Assembly (NCBI GenBank): GCA_905204385.1
Contig: CAJKZL010000185.1
Coordinates: 1 to 6,485 of the forward strand
Reading direction: 5' to 3'
Length of the DNA stretch: 6,485 nucleotides
Origin: an uncultured Odoribacter sp.
GTDB lineage: Bacteria > Bacteroidota > Bacteroidia > Bacteroidales > Marinifilaceae
Below, in pieces: positions 1 to 6,456 of the stretch; position 1 is the first letter of the stretch; every line of letters starts with the position of its first letter. Position numbers and translations under genes: made by a program. Under the pieces are notes generated by a model that saw nothing but the letters and a program-made list of their open reading frames with translations, did not search any database and was not told where the DNA came from.

Positions 1-1766
1 CAGTTCGCTTTATAATAATAGAAAGCATCCTTCTTCACTTTACGGTCAAAAGTAACCAGACCTTTGTCATTGATTCCCGGACGATCGCCTTCCGTACGGT
101 GAGCGGCACCAAAGTCAAACAGGTTCCAGATAAACGATCCCCACACAAAAGGGCGTTCTGCAATAGCCTCCCAGTTGCCCATATGATAGAATGTCTGGAA
201 ATTCTCCGGATGCCACCAGCCCGAAGCAACACCTGGTTTAATAGAGTCCTGCTGATGATAGATACTTGCCCCGGCACCATATTCACTGATACCGATCTTA
301 TAATCCGGATGCGCCTTATGATTAGCGTCCAGCCATTTTCCCATATCCGAAGGAGAACCGCCATACCAACCGAAATACTGGTTCCAGGCAATCACATCGG
401 TTATTTTACTGATATCGCTATCGTACGACAGGAAGCTGGCAGCCGTTGTCGGACGCGTCGGATCTTCCTGATGAGCTAATTCATTCAACTCTTTGATATA
501 TTCAATCGGATTATCACCATGTGTTTTCAGTTCGTTGAACAATCCCCAGAAACAGATAGAAGGATGGTTGAAATTCTGGCGAATCAGTTCTATCAACTGC
601 TGCTTGCCATTCTCCCGGAAAGAAGGCTGGTCGACAAATCCTTTGTCCCGGTAGCCCCCGGGACCGATAAAGGGTATTTCCGCCCAAATCACCAATCCGT
701 TGCGGTCGCACAAGTCATATATATACTTATCTTGCGGATAATGTGCCAAACGGATGGCATTTACGCCCATTTCGAGCATAATATCCATATCTTCCTCATG
801 ATTCAGGGGCGACAAAGCATTTCCAATTTCTGCACGATCCTGATGACGGCAAACTCCGCGAAGTTGCAGGTGTTCCCCGTTCAAAAAGAAACCTTTATCC
901 GGGTCGACCGTGTAATAACGCAAGCCCAGGACTTCCTCTACCCGGTCGGTCGCCTGTCCATTCTTCAGGACCGAAGCCTCTACAGCATAACAGTATGGAT
1001 CTTTCCGGCCATTCCACAACCGGGGCTTCACGATTTCCAACCGCAGGGCAGCCGTTTCCGGAGCCTCCCCGGCAAAGCGGACAGGAGCGGTCTGCCGGGC
1101 CACCACCTTTCCATTGTGGTCTTTCACCTGCAACCGCACTTCCACCGTCTCGTCCTTCCGGCCTTCCACCATCACTTTCGCCTCCACTACGGCCTTTTCG
1201 CGCGACACTTCTTTCTGCAACAAATACACCCCCGATGAGGCATAATCCTCTAGGGAAATATGCTCCGGTTCGGCGATAATCAAATCCACATCCCGGTATA
1301 TCCCTCCATACATATTGAAATCACCCTACTCCGGCATCACGCCCAATTGATTTTCATTGTTCACCCGCACCAGAACAGTGTTCTTCTTGCCGTATTGCAC
1401 ACGGTCGGTCAAATCCACCACAAAAGCCGTATAGCCTCCCCGGTGTTCTCCGGCATGCTTACCGTCGATAAAAACATTGGCAACCGTATTCACCCCCTTG
1501 AAGCGGAGGTATATTTTTTTCCCCTTCCACTGTTCCGGAATATCCAGAGTCTTTTCGTAATTGCCTATTCCCCGGTAATAATCCGGTTTTCCGCATAAAG
1601 CATCGGTATTCCAGGTATGGGGCAAATTCACTTCTGTCGACACATTATGCCTGACTTCCCAGCCGGGAGTAAACCGCCATGCCCGGTTGAGATTCACCAC
1701 CTCCCGTCCCATCAGCAGGCCCGAAGTCAGAAATAACAGGAAAGCGCTTAGAATATATTTGTTCAT
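1..1766 (-). pseudogene. GH2 beta-galactosidase-like gene with an internal amber codon, 3' end outside the window
   Basis: Secreted glycoside hydrolase family 2 enzyme, probably a retaining beta-galactosidase acting on glycan ends in the periplasm. A signal peptide covers about residues 1-20 (MNKYILSAFLLFL...). The N-terminal sugar-binding jelly roll (about 24-190) includes NLPHTWN and GGIYRD. An Ig-like domain follows, then the TIM barrel from about 295 with RGVCRHQD (303-310) and NAIRLAHYP. The acid/base is Glu412 in WGLFNE, the nucleophile Glu495 in ISEYGAG, and WGSFIWNLFDF is at 542-552. Codon 147 is TAG (1326-1328), just before GDFNMYGG. The same frame then continues without a stop or frameshift to base 3 (codon 588), so only one lesion is seen. 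Asn566-Asp-Lys568 resembles the N-x-K motif of GH2 beta-glucuronidases, but NDKGLV is also common in Bacteroidales beta-galactosidases, so specificity is open. AAAGG directly abuts the ATG. The family is sure; pseudogene status is an inference. Confidence 0.85.
1326..1328 (-). other. In-frame amber codon (TAG) inside the GH2 gene
   Basis: The minus-strand codons read ATG CCG GAG TAG GGT GAT, that is M-P-E-stop-G-D, and the frame resumes directly as the conserved GDFNMYGGIYRD segment. No base is missing or added. Codons one change away include TAT/TAC, CAG, GAG, AAG, TCG, TTG and TGG, so a single substitution explains it. Confidence 0.95.
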
Positions 1767-1775
1767 CCTTTATAG

Positions 1776-1810
1776 AGTTTAGAGTTGAAAGTTTAACGTT
1801 TAAAGTTGAA
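1776..1810. repeat. Heptamer array, AGTTTAA/AGTTGAA orientation (left arm)
   Basis: Five consecutive 7-base units are read on the plus strand: AGTTTAG, AGTTGAA, AGTTTAA, CGTTTAA and AGTTGAA. A related TTTATAG sits just before them at 1769-1775. This is the reverse-complement orientation of the array at 1826-1874, from which a short purine-rich spacer at 1811-1825 separates it. It lies directly upstream of the GH2 start codon, in the 103-base gap after the phosphodiesterase gene. Confidence 0.8.
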
Positions 1811-1868
1811 GGAGGAAAGAATAATCTATAATCTTTAAACCTTCAACTTTAAACTATAAACGTTAAAC
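1791..1868. repeat. Inverted repeat formed by the two opposed heptamer arrays
   Basis: TTTAAAGTTGAAGG (1799-1812) is perfectly complementary to CCTTCAACTTTAAA (1840-1853), a 14-bp stem. Outside it, GTTTAACG (1791-1798) pairs with CGTTAAAC (1861-1868) after a bulge of exactly one heptamer, CTATAAA at 1854-1860. The loop is 27 bases. In the leftward transcript this AU-rich hairpin would sit between the phosphodiesterase stop and the GH2 start. No U-run follows it, so I do not call it an intrinsic terminator. Confidence 0.75.
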
Positions 1869-1874
1869 GTTAAT
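1826..1874. repeat. Heptamer array, CTTTAAA/CTATAAT orientation (right arm)
   Basis: Seven consecutive 7-base units: CTATAAT, CTTTAAA, CCTTCAA, CTTTAAA, CTATAAA, CGTTAAA and CGTTAAT. The TAA stop of the phosphodiesterase gene (1870-1872) lies inside the last unit. The unit family matches the array at 4432-4487, including the shared stretch CTATAATCTTTAAAC. Confidence 0.85.
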
Positions 1875-2778
1875 TAAAAACTTCAGTAACAGGGCGGCCG
1901 ATCCACACCTGGGCAGCGTTTACGCCCAAGATATACGCGATGGTAGCTGCCGTATCGAATTGCATCATGGAGGATTCTATCCGATGGCCGGCCTTCACTC
2001 CTTTGCCACAAATGATAAAGGGCACCTGCATTTCCTGCAGGGTTTTCCCGCCATGTCCCTTATTGATCCCGCCATGGTCGGCCGTAACGATAAAAATGGT
2101 TTCATCGTAAATGCCGGCTTCTTTGACCGCTTTCAGAAGCTGTCCGATATACCCGTCCAATTCTTCCAATTTCTCATAATAAGCCGGAGTATCGTGGCCC
2201 GCCTGATGCCCCACATGATCCGGATTATCGAAACAAAAAGCAGCCAAAACCGGTTTCTTTTCCCGGATATACTTCACGGCAGTCTCGCACAAAGCGGTCG
2301 GATATTTATTATAATCGGGGGTATTCTCGTAAACACTGACCGATAAAGTATCGATCAGATACTTGATGCCCAGCCATTCGGAAAACACTCCGATCTCGGC
2401 ATCCGGACGGGCGTCCCGTACTACCTGAAACACCGTCGGGAAAATACCGTTCTTCAAAATAACCCGTGAAGGGATTTCCGGGGTTTGCGATCCCCAGGTG
2501 GTATACCCGTGCAATTCCGGCCCTACTCCCATAAACATGGCAGCCCAATTGGGGGCACTGGAAGAAGGTAGTATAGAGCGCGATTCGAGCGTATACGCAC
2601 CTTTTTCCATCAACGCCTTTACATTCGGCATATTGGCCTTGGGAACACTATAAGCCCCCCAACCGTCCAAACCGATCAGCACCACATGTTTCACTCCCTT
2701 CACTCCCGGAGCTTTCGCAAAGCCGTTCAACGTCAAAACAGCCAGCACTACAACTAATACTACATTCCATTTTTTCAT
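1870..2778 (-). CDS. Secreted type I phosphodiesterase / alkaline phosphatase superfamily enzyme
   Basis: Two-metal phosphoesterase of the PF01663 type (phosphodiesterase/nucleotide pyrophosphatase), 302 residues from the chosen start, probably periplasmic. A signal peptide MKKWNVVLVVVLAVLTLNGFAKA covers about residues 1-23 and has no lipobox Cys. Metal ligands are seen as Asp38 in IGLDGWG, Asp187 and His191 in NPDHVGH, Asp234-His235 in TADHGG, and His242 in GHGG. The nucleophile is probably Ser74 in SSAPNW, which aligns with the Thr of the usual T-x-P-N motif. The length suits a bare catalytic domain. I chose ATG 2776-2778 because it opens the signal peptide. ATG 2782-2784 (MDMKKW) is equally possible, while the first in-frame ATG at 2811 lies in repeat DNA and would put about nine extra residues, MMNEDGIKF, in front of that. 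It follows the sulfatase by 46 bases. The substrate (nucleotide, lipid or glycan phosphodiester) cannot be told. The family call is firm. Confidence 0.88.
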   Translation of the reverse strand: MKKWNVVLVVVLAVLTLNGFAKAPGVKGVKHVVLIGLDGWGAYSVPKANMPNVKALMEKGAYTLESRSILPSSSAPNWAAMFMGVGPELHGYTTWGSQTPEIPSRVILKNGIFPTVFQVVRDARPDAEIGVFSEWLGIKYLIDTLSVSVYENTPDYNKYPTALCETAVKYIREKKPVLAAFCFDNPDHVGHQAGHDTPAYYEKLEELDGYIGQLLKAVKEAGIYDETIFIVTADHGGINKGHGGKTLQEMQVPFIICGKGVKAGHRIESSMMQFDTAATIAYILGVNAAQVWIGRPVTEVFN

Positions 2779-2798
2779 ATCCATAAATTTTATTCCAT

Positions 2799-2826
2799 CC
2801 TCGTTCATCATTCATCGTTCATCGTT
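2799..2826. repeat. Heptamer array, CATCGTT/CATCATT family
   Basis: Four consecutive 7-base units on the plus strand: CCTCGTT, CATCATT, CATCGTT and CATCGTT (AACGATG/AATGATG on the coding strand). Related units CATCATT and CATCAAA recur at 2875-2888 on the other side of two hairpins. The array fills the sulfatase-phosphodiesterase junction and carries most of the sulfatase stop codon. Confidence 0.8.
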
Positions 2827-2875
2827 ACTTAAGTGACCTCCGGTCACTCATCGTTACTTTGGACCGCAGGTCCAC
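2819..2875 (-). repeat. Tandem pair of hairpin units, REP-like
   Basis: Read on the coding strand there are two units, each a hairpin followed by the same 12-base tail AAGTAACGATGA (2848-2859 and 2819-2830). Hairpin one is TGGACC-TGC-GGTCCA (2860-2874, 6-bp stem). Hairpin two is AGTGACC-GGA-GGTCACT (2832-2848, 7-bp stem). The stems share the GACC/GGTC core but differ elsewhere with compensation, which suggests the fold is kept. The pair lies inside the 3' end of the sulfatase frame, between heptamer units. I infer a dispersed intergenic element; copy number elsewhere is unknown. Confidence 0.7.
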
Positions 2876-4411
2876 ATCATTCATCAAACTCTCCTTCTTC
2901 CAATACTGCAACACATTCTTCGGCGCTGCCGGATAATTCGGGCTATAAAGCTGAGTCTTACTCCGTCTTTGCAATTGTCCGTCCCTGACATATTCTTCGC
3001 CTCTTTCCGTCAGATGACCGACCATTCTTTCCCTCCACATAGCCAACGTCTTGGCATACTTTTTCACTCCCGCCAGGTTGGCATTTTCCTGCGGGTCTTT
3101 TTCCAGGTTAAACAATTGCTCTTCTCCCGTACGGTAAAACCAGATATATTTCATCTTACCGTCGGTCAGCCCGCACCAATAATTATCCGGACTATAACAA
3201 GTGGCATGTTCCAAATCGATGTATTCCCTCCATTGCGGATTTTTCTCCTGCATCAGAGGCAATACCGACATGCCGTCTATATCTTCCGGTACTTGTCCGC
3301 CGGCCAGTTCCACAAAAGTCGGCAGGATATCACGAAGTTCCACCACCTGGGACAAATGACCGCCCCGCTTGCAGGCCAGAGGCATATCCTGAGGCAAACG
3401 AATCATAAAAGGCACTTTAACCGATCCCTCATAGGCATAAGTCTTGCGCCAATGGAAATGATCGCCCAGCATATCCCCGTGGTCGGAAACAAACAGAATG
3501 ACGGAATTATCGTACATGCCTTTCTCCTTCAATGCCTGCACCACACGCCCCACCTGATCGTCGATAAACGTAATAGCTGCATAATAATGCCGCCGGGAAT
3601 CCAGTGCATGCTCCACTCCATAATCGCCGAAAGCCGCATCCTTGGATTTCGGATAACCGGCAAATCCATCGTCCCAGTCGCCTTTCGCCGGAACCGGGAT
3701 TTCGGCCCCCCGGTACATCTCCAGATAACGCTGAGGCGGATCGTAAGGACTATGCGGACGGGCAAAGGAAACTTTTAAAAACAAAGGTTTATCCGCTTTA
3801 TAATTTTGTATAAACTCTACCGCCGTTTCCCCGGTCCAATAAGTTGGATGCAGTTTTTCATCCAAGGGATAAACTCCCCCCGTATGATCGTTCCAGCCAA
3901 TCCCCAGCTCGTCCGGATTCACACCCGGAGCCTGCAATTTAAACCAATCCCGGTAATCGCTCACATACCCGTCCTGCTCGATGCGCCCGCTTTCATCCAC
4001 AAGCGTCCCATGAAAACCATGCAGGGATTTCTGGGGAAACCAGTGCATCTTCCCGATACCGAAAGTATAGTACCCGTTGTCCCTCAACATTTGCGGCAAT
4101 TCGTGCTTATAAGCGCGTCCCACCACCCCGTAACCCAACATACCGTGATGCCAGGGCGACAATCCTGTCAGGAGCGCAGCCCGGGCAGGCGTACTACTGG
4201 GAGTTGTGGAATAACCGTTATCGAAACAAATCCCTTCGCGGGCAATAGCATCCAGATGAGGTGTTTTCACCTCCGGATTCGACCATCCGACACAATCTCC
4301 CCGCTGCTGATCCGTCATAATCAAAATAATATTCGGCTTTTTCGCCGTCTGCGCCTCCAAAGCCGACCACCCGGCCAACAAAGAAGCCGCCACCACCATC
4401 GATTTCTTCAT
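2825..4411 (-). CDS. Secreted Ser-type sulfatase
   Basis: Formylglycine-dependent sulfatase (PF00884), 528 residues, hydrolysing a sulfate ester on a glycan or other substrate in the periplasm. A signal peptide covers about residues 1-20 (ending ALEA). The activation motif is Ser73-Thr-Pro-Ala-Arg77, followed by AALLTG. It is the Ser type, so formylglycine would have to be made by an anSME-type radical SAM enzyme encoded elsewhere. Metal-site residues are visible as Asp34 in MTDQQ and Asp310-His311 in SDHGD. Other active-site candidates are His220 in ARPHSPYDPP and Lys332 in SVKVPF. No family-specific substrate motif is recognised. Residues ~510-528 (MNDVDLRSKVTMSDRRSLK) are encoded by the hairpin/heptamer repeat, so the native C-terminus probably ended near YWKKESL. 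The start is fixed by the signal peptide. TAAGG abuts the ATG, preceded by a run of seven G. It lies 69 bases after the upstream fusion gene. Confidence 0.93.
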   Translation of the reverse strand: MKKSMVVAASLLAGWSALEAQTAKKPNIILIMTDQQRGDCVGWSNPEVKTPHLDAIAREGICFDNGYSTTPSSTPARAALLTGLSPWHHGMLGYGVVGRAYKHELPQMLRDNGYYTFGIGKMHWFPQKSLHGFHGTLVDESGRIEQDGYVSDYRDWFKLQAPGVNPDELGIGWNDHTGGVYPLDEKLHPTYWTGETAVEFIQNYKADKPLFLKVSFARPHSPYDPPQRYLEMYRGAEIPVPAKGDWDDGFAGYPKSKDAAFGDYGVEHALDSRRHYYAAITFIDDQVGRVVQALKEKGMYDNSVILFVSDHGDMLGDHFHWRKTYAYEGSVKVPFMIRLPQDMPLACKRGGHLSQVVELRDILPTFVELAGGQVPEDIDGMSVLPLMQEKNPQWREYIDLEHATCYSPDNYWCGLTDGKMKYIWFYRTGEEQLFNLEKDPQENANLAGVKKYAKTLAMWRERMVGHLTERGEEYVRDGQLQRRSKTQLYSPNYPAAPKNVLQYWKKESLMNDVDLRSKVTMSDRRSLK

Positions 4412-4431
4412 CCTTACCCCCCCTTTTTAAT

Positions 4432-4487
4432 CTATAATCTATAATCTATAATCTTTAAACTATCAACTTTAAACCTTAAACTATAAG
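4432..4487. repeat. Eight-unit heptamer array, CTATAAT/CTTTAAA family
   Basis: Eight contiguous 7-base units on the plus strand: CTATAAT three times, CTTTAAA, CTATCAA, CTTTAAA, CCTTAAA and CTATAAG. The amber stop (4481-4483) and the last Leu codon of the upstream fusion gene lie inside the final unit. The array occupies most of the 69-base gap before the sulfatase. Because 7 is not a multiple of 3 and most units contain TAA or TAG on the coding strand, the array places stop codons in every leftward frame. Confidence 0.9.
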
Positions 4488-6310
4488 TCCATCTCCTTCA
4501 AAACCTCCCCCTTCGCATTCAACACCTTAATAGTCATCTGCACTCCTTTTTTCGTCAGCACCATCACCGTTGCACCTTCTGGTTTATATCCTCCGCCCAC
4601 AAATACCGGAAAATTATTTCCGACGGACCCTTTGGGATGAAAGGCATAGCGATGAGTATGGGCATTGAGCGAAACGTTGAAAGGAGCTTTTGCCAGTAAA
4701 TCGCCCCACAACTCCCGGCACGGGCGGTATTTATCCGTATTTCCATACACCGGGATATGGTGAACCAGCACCCGTTTACCGGCCTTGCGGAACACCCTGG
4801 AATTTAACTCCTGTTTCAGGAAATCCACCTGATCGTTCCTCAATCCGGTAAAATCGTTCAACCCATAGTACACCCAATGGTCGTCCGGCTTGTCCTCGCC
4901 GCAATCCAGCATCACAAAACGGGTATCTCCCCAACTGAAAGCACCGTAAGTCTTTCCTCCGACATAATCCAGCAACTCCCGCAGATGCAGGGAATAAGCA
5001 TTTCGGATTTCGTGATTACCGCGCAAATAAAAGACCGGCACCTGTTCGGCTCCCACCGCTTCATTGTAATAAGCCAGCGAATGCACGGCAGCATTTTCGT
5101 CTGCCGGAGCATCGAAACAGTCCCCGTTGAAAATGACGAAATCATAGCCACAATCCTTTACCTGTTCGTACAAAGCCGCTAAGGTTTTATGCTGATTATG
5201 GATATCGTTGAAAACAATCGCTGTAAAATCCTTTGCATCGGCCCCCGGCAAGCGGAAGGAATAAAAGCGGGAAACCGCCGTATCCCCAAAGCTTTTACTG
5301 TAAGCACGGTAAGACAATATTTCCCTGGAACACACCCGGTAATAATACTCCTGACCGGGTTTCAGATTCTCCAGACGGATCTTATGGATATGGTTATTGG
5401 AAACCTTTTGTCCGTCCGACAAAGTAAAGGCCTGTTGCAGATGCAGCGTATCCGTTCCGTATTCCACCCAACTGTATACAGGCACCGTAGTGAGCCAGCT
5501 CACGGTGATTCCGTTTCCTACCGGATTTTGCAGATAAGGACGGGTTCTGAAAATCTTATCGGCTTCCGTCTTCAACCGGACTTCCGCCACCACCGGACGA
5601 TGGTCCGAAGCCACGTTATCCCCGACAACACGGTTGGACAAAACCGTATAGGCACTGCCGTTTCCGGTATACCCCAACACGTAATCCAGACACTCCTGCG
5701 GCTTTTCTGCCGGAAAAGTCTGCTCTTTGGGATTCGTAAGCACGACAAATTTTTCTTTCAACGCCCCGATTACCGGGGAATCGGGCAAAGCATTCAAATC
5801 ACCGGCCAGGAAAACCGGCTTTTCCACTCCCGCCAATTCCCGCTCCAGCATAGAAACGGATTCCAATTGATCTTCCCTGGTCAGGGAAAAATGCGTACAG
5901 CAAAATATATATTTCTCAAATTCCGCCATCAGCAACACTCTTTTTTCTTCTCTTCCCGGCAAGGGCAGACTACGGAAATTCAAGGGCTTTTCTTTCGACA
6001 ATATTCCGATCCCGTATTTTCCTCCCTGATAAGGAATGGCAGGAGCATAAGTGCGATGCATCAAAACCTCGTCCCCTAACTCGTGCAGCAGATCTTTGCC
6101 TGCAATACGCTGCGTAGCACTATCCACTTCCTGAAGAGCCACGATATCCGGCTTCACCTGCCCGATCACCCGGCCGATCCGCCCGAAATCCAGGCGACCG
6201 TCCAGTCCTTCGCCGTGATGAACATTGTAACTCATAATCCTGACCGTCGTTTGCGCCTGTCCCGCCAGAACAAGCCACATCAACACCATTACGCCTAATA
6301 CATTTCTCAT
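4481..6310 (-). CDS. Secreted EEP-family hydrolase fused to a purple-acid-phosphatase-like metallophosphatase
   Basis: Two phosphoesterase modules in one exported chain, 609 residues from the chosen start. A signal peptide covers about 1-19 (cleavage near GQA-Q). The EEP domain (about 22-245) shows Asn29 in SYNVHHGEG, Glu61 in LQEVD, His140 in THFSL, Asp171 and Asn173 in GDLNA, and Asp236-His237 in SDHRP. An Fn3-like purple acid phosphatase N-domain follows (about 253-353; RPYLQNP, GITVSW, LKPGQEYYYRV). The metallophosphatase domain (about 360-575) has Asp369/His371 in NDIHNQ, Asp397 in NGDCFD, Asn432-His433 in GNHE, a His517-His518 pair and His551/His553 in NAHTH. Both metal sites look complete, so both halves may be active. 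Start 6310 is chosen for the signal peptide; ATG 6358 would add 16 residues before it. The stop is TAG, with an in-frame TAA four codons later. It is first in the presumed operon. Substrates are unknown: the EEP fold covers nucleases, sphingomyelinases and inositol phosphatases. Confidence 0.9.
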   Translation of the reverse strand: MRNVLGVMVLMWLVLAGQAQTTVRIMSYNVHHGEGLDGRLDFGRIGRVIGQVKPDIVALQEVDSATQRIAGKDLLHELGDEVLMHRTYAPAIPYQGGKYGIGILSKEKPLNFRSLPLPGREEKRVLLMAEFEKYIFCCTHFSLTREDQLESVSMLERELAGVEKPVFLAGDLNALPDSPVIGALKEKFVVLTNPKEQTFPAEKPQECLDYVLGYTGNGSAYTVLSNRVVGDNVASDHRPVVAEVRLKTEADKIFRTRPYLQNPVGNGITVSWLTTVPVYSWVEYGTDTLHLQQAFTLSDGQKVSNNHIHKIRLENLKPGQEYYYRVCSREILSYRAYSKSFGDTAVSRFYSFRLPGADAKDFTAIVFNDIHNQHKTLAALYEQVKDCGYDFVIFNGDCFDAPADENAAVHSLAYYNEAVGAEQVPVFYLRGNHEIRNAYSLHLRELLDYVGGKTYGAFSWGDTRFVMLDCGEDKPDDHWVYYGLNDFTGLRNDQVDFLKQELNSRVFRKAGKRVLVHHIPVYGNTDKYRPCRELWGDLLAKAPFNVSLNAHTHRYAFHPKGSVGNNFPVFVGGGYKPEGATVMVLTKKGVQMTIKVLNAKGEVLKEMDL

Positions 6311-6414
6311 TGTCTTTTCTATTAAAACTCTTTTTATAGTACTCACTCCATACCGCAACGCCGATATCCCGAAGCAATCGCAAACTTCCTCTTTCCAAGC
6401 TCCACCTTTTACTC

Positions 6415-6446
6415 AATTGCCCGATGCCTGAAACACCGGGGCAATT
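6415..6446 (-). other. Stem-loop upstream of the operon
   Basis: On the coding (minus) strand AATTGCCC pairs with GGGCAATT (8 bp). The stem continues through a single bulged C into GGTG/CATC, including one G-U pair, to a 7-base loop TTTCAGG. On the plus strand the G-U pair becomes an A-C mismatch, so the structure is better as leftward RNA. No U-tract follows on the minus strand (GAGTAAAAGG). It could be the 3' hairpin of a gene beyond the right edge, or a 5' leader structure of this operon. Confidence 0.5.
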
Positions 6447-6456
6447 TTGTCCTTAT

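Noticed and set aside
519..1238. Long plus-strand open frame (239 codons) opposite the GH2 gene
   Set aside because: It is antisense to a frame with clear GH2 motifs on the minus strand, shows no recognisable domain, and is rich in Arg/His/Pro/Phe as expected from a shadow of GC-biased codons.
1326..1766. Treating the 146-residue N-terminal part of the GH2 gene as a complete small protein
   Set aside because: It ends in the middle of the sugar-binding domain and the missing remainder continues in the same frame, so it is a truncated piece of one gene.
1791..1868. Intrinsic terminator between the phosphodiesterase and GH2 genes
   Set aside because: The stem is AU-rich and no U-tract follows on the transcribed strand; the repeat origin explains the complementarity.
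2799..2888. CRISPR array
   Set aside because: Periodicity is 7 bases with no spacers of uniform length; the hairpin units are adjacent, not spaced.
2969..4444. Plus-strand open frames of 269 and 212 codons opposite the sulfatase
   Set aside because: They are antisense to the whole sulfatase, have no motif or signal peptide, and end in or near the repeat; coding signal is clearly on the minus strand.
5189..6079. Plus-strand open frame of 296 codons opposite the EEP/metallophosphatase gene
   Set aside because: The minus-strand protein carries complete catalytic motifs through this stretch; the plus-strand translation looks like a shadow.
6325..6360. Sigma70-like promoter (TTGCGG followed by TATAAA)
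   Set aside because: The spacing is only about 14 bases, and Bacteroidota use a different -33/-7 consensus, so the match is not convincing.
6120..6416. Minus-strand 98-codon frame overlapping the start of the fusion gene
   Set aside because: It overlaps the signal peptide and EEP domain in another frame, with no family resemblance and no supporting start region.
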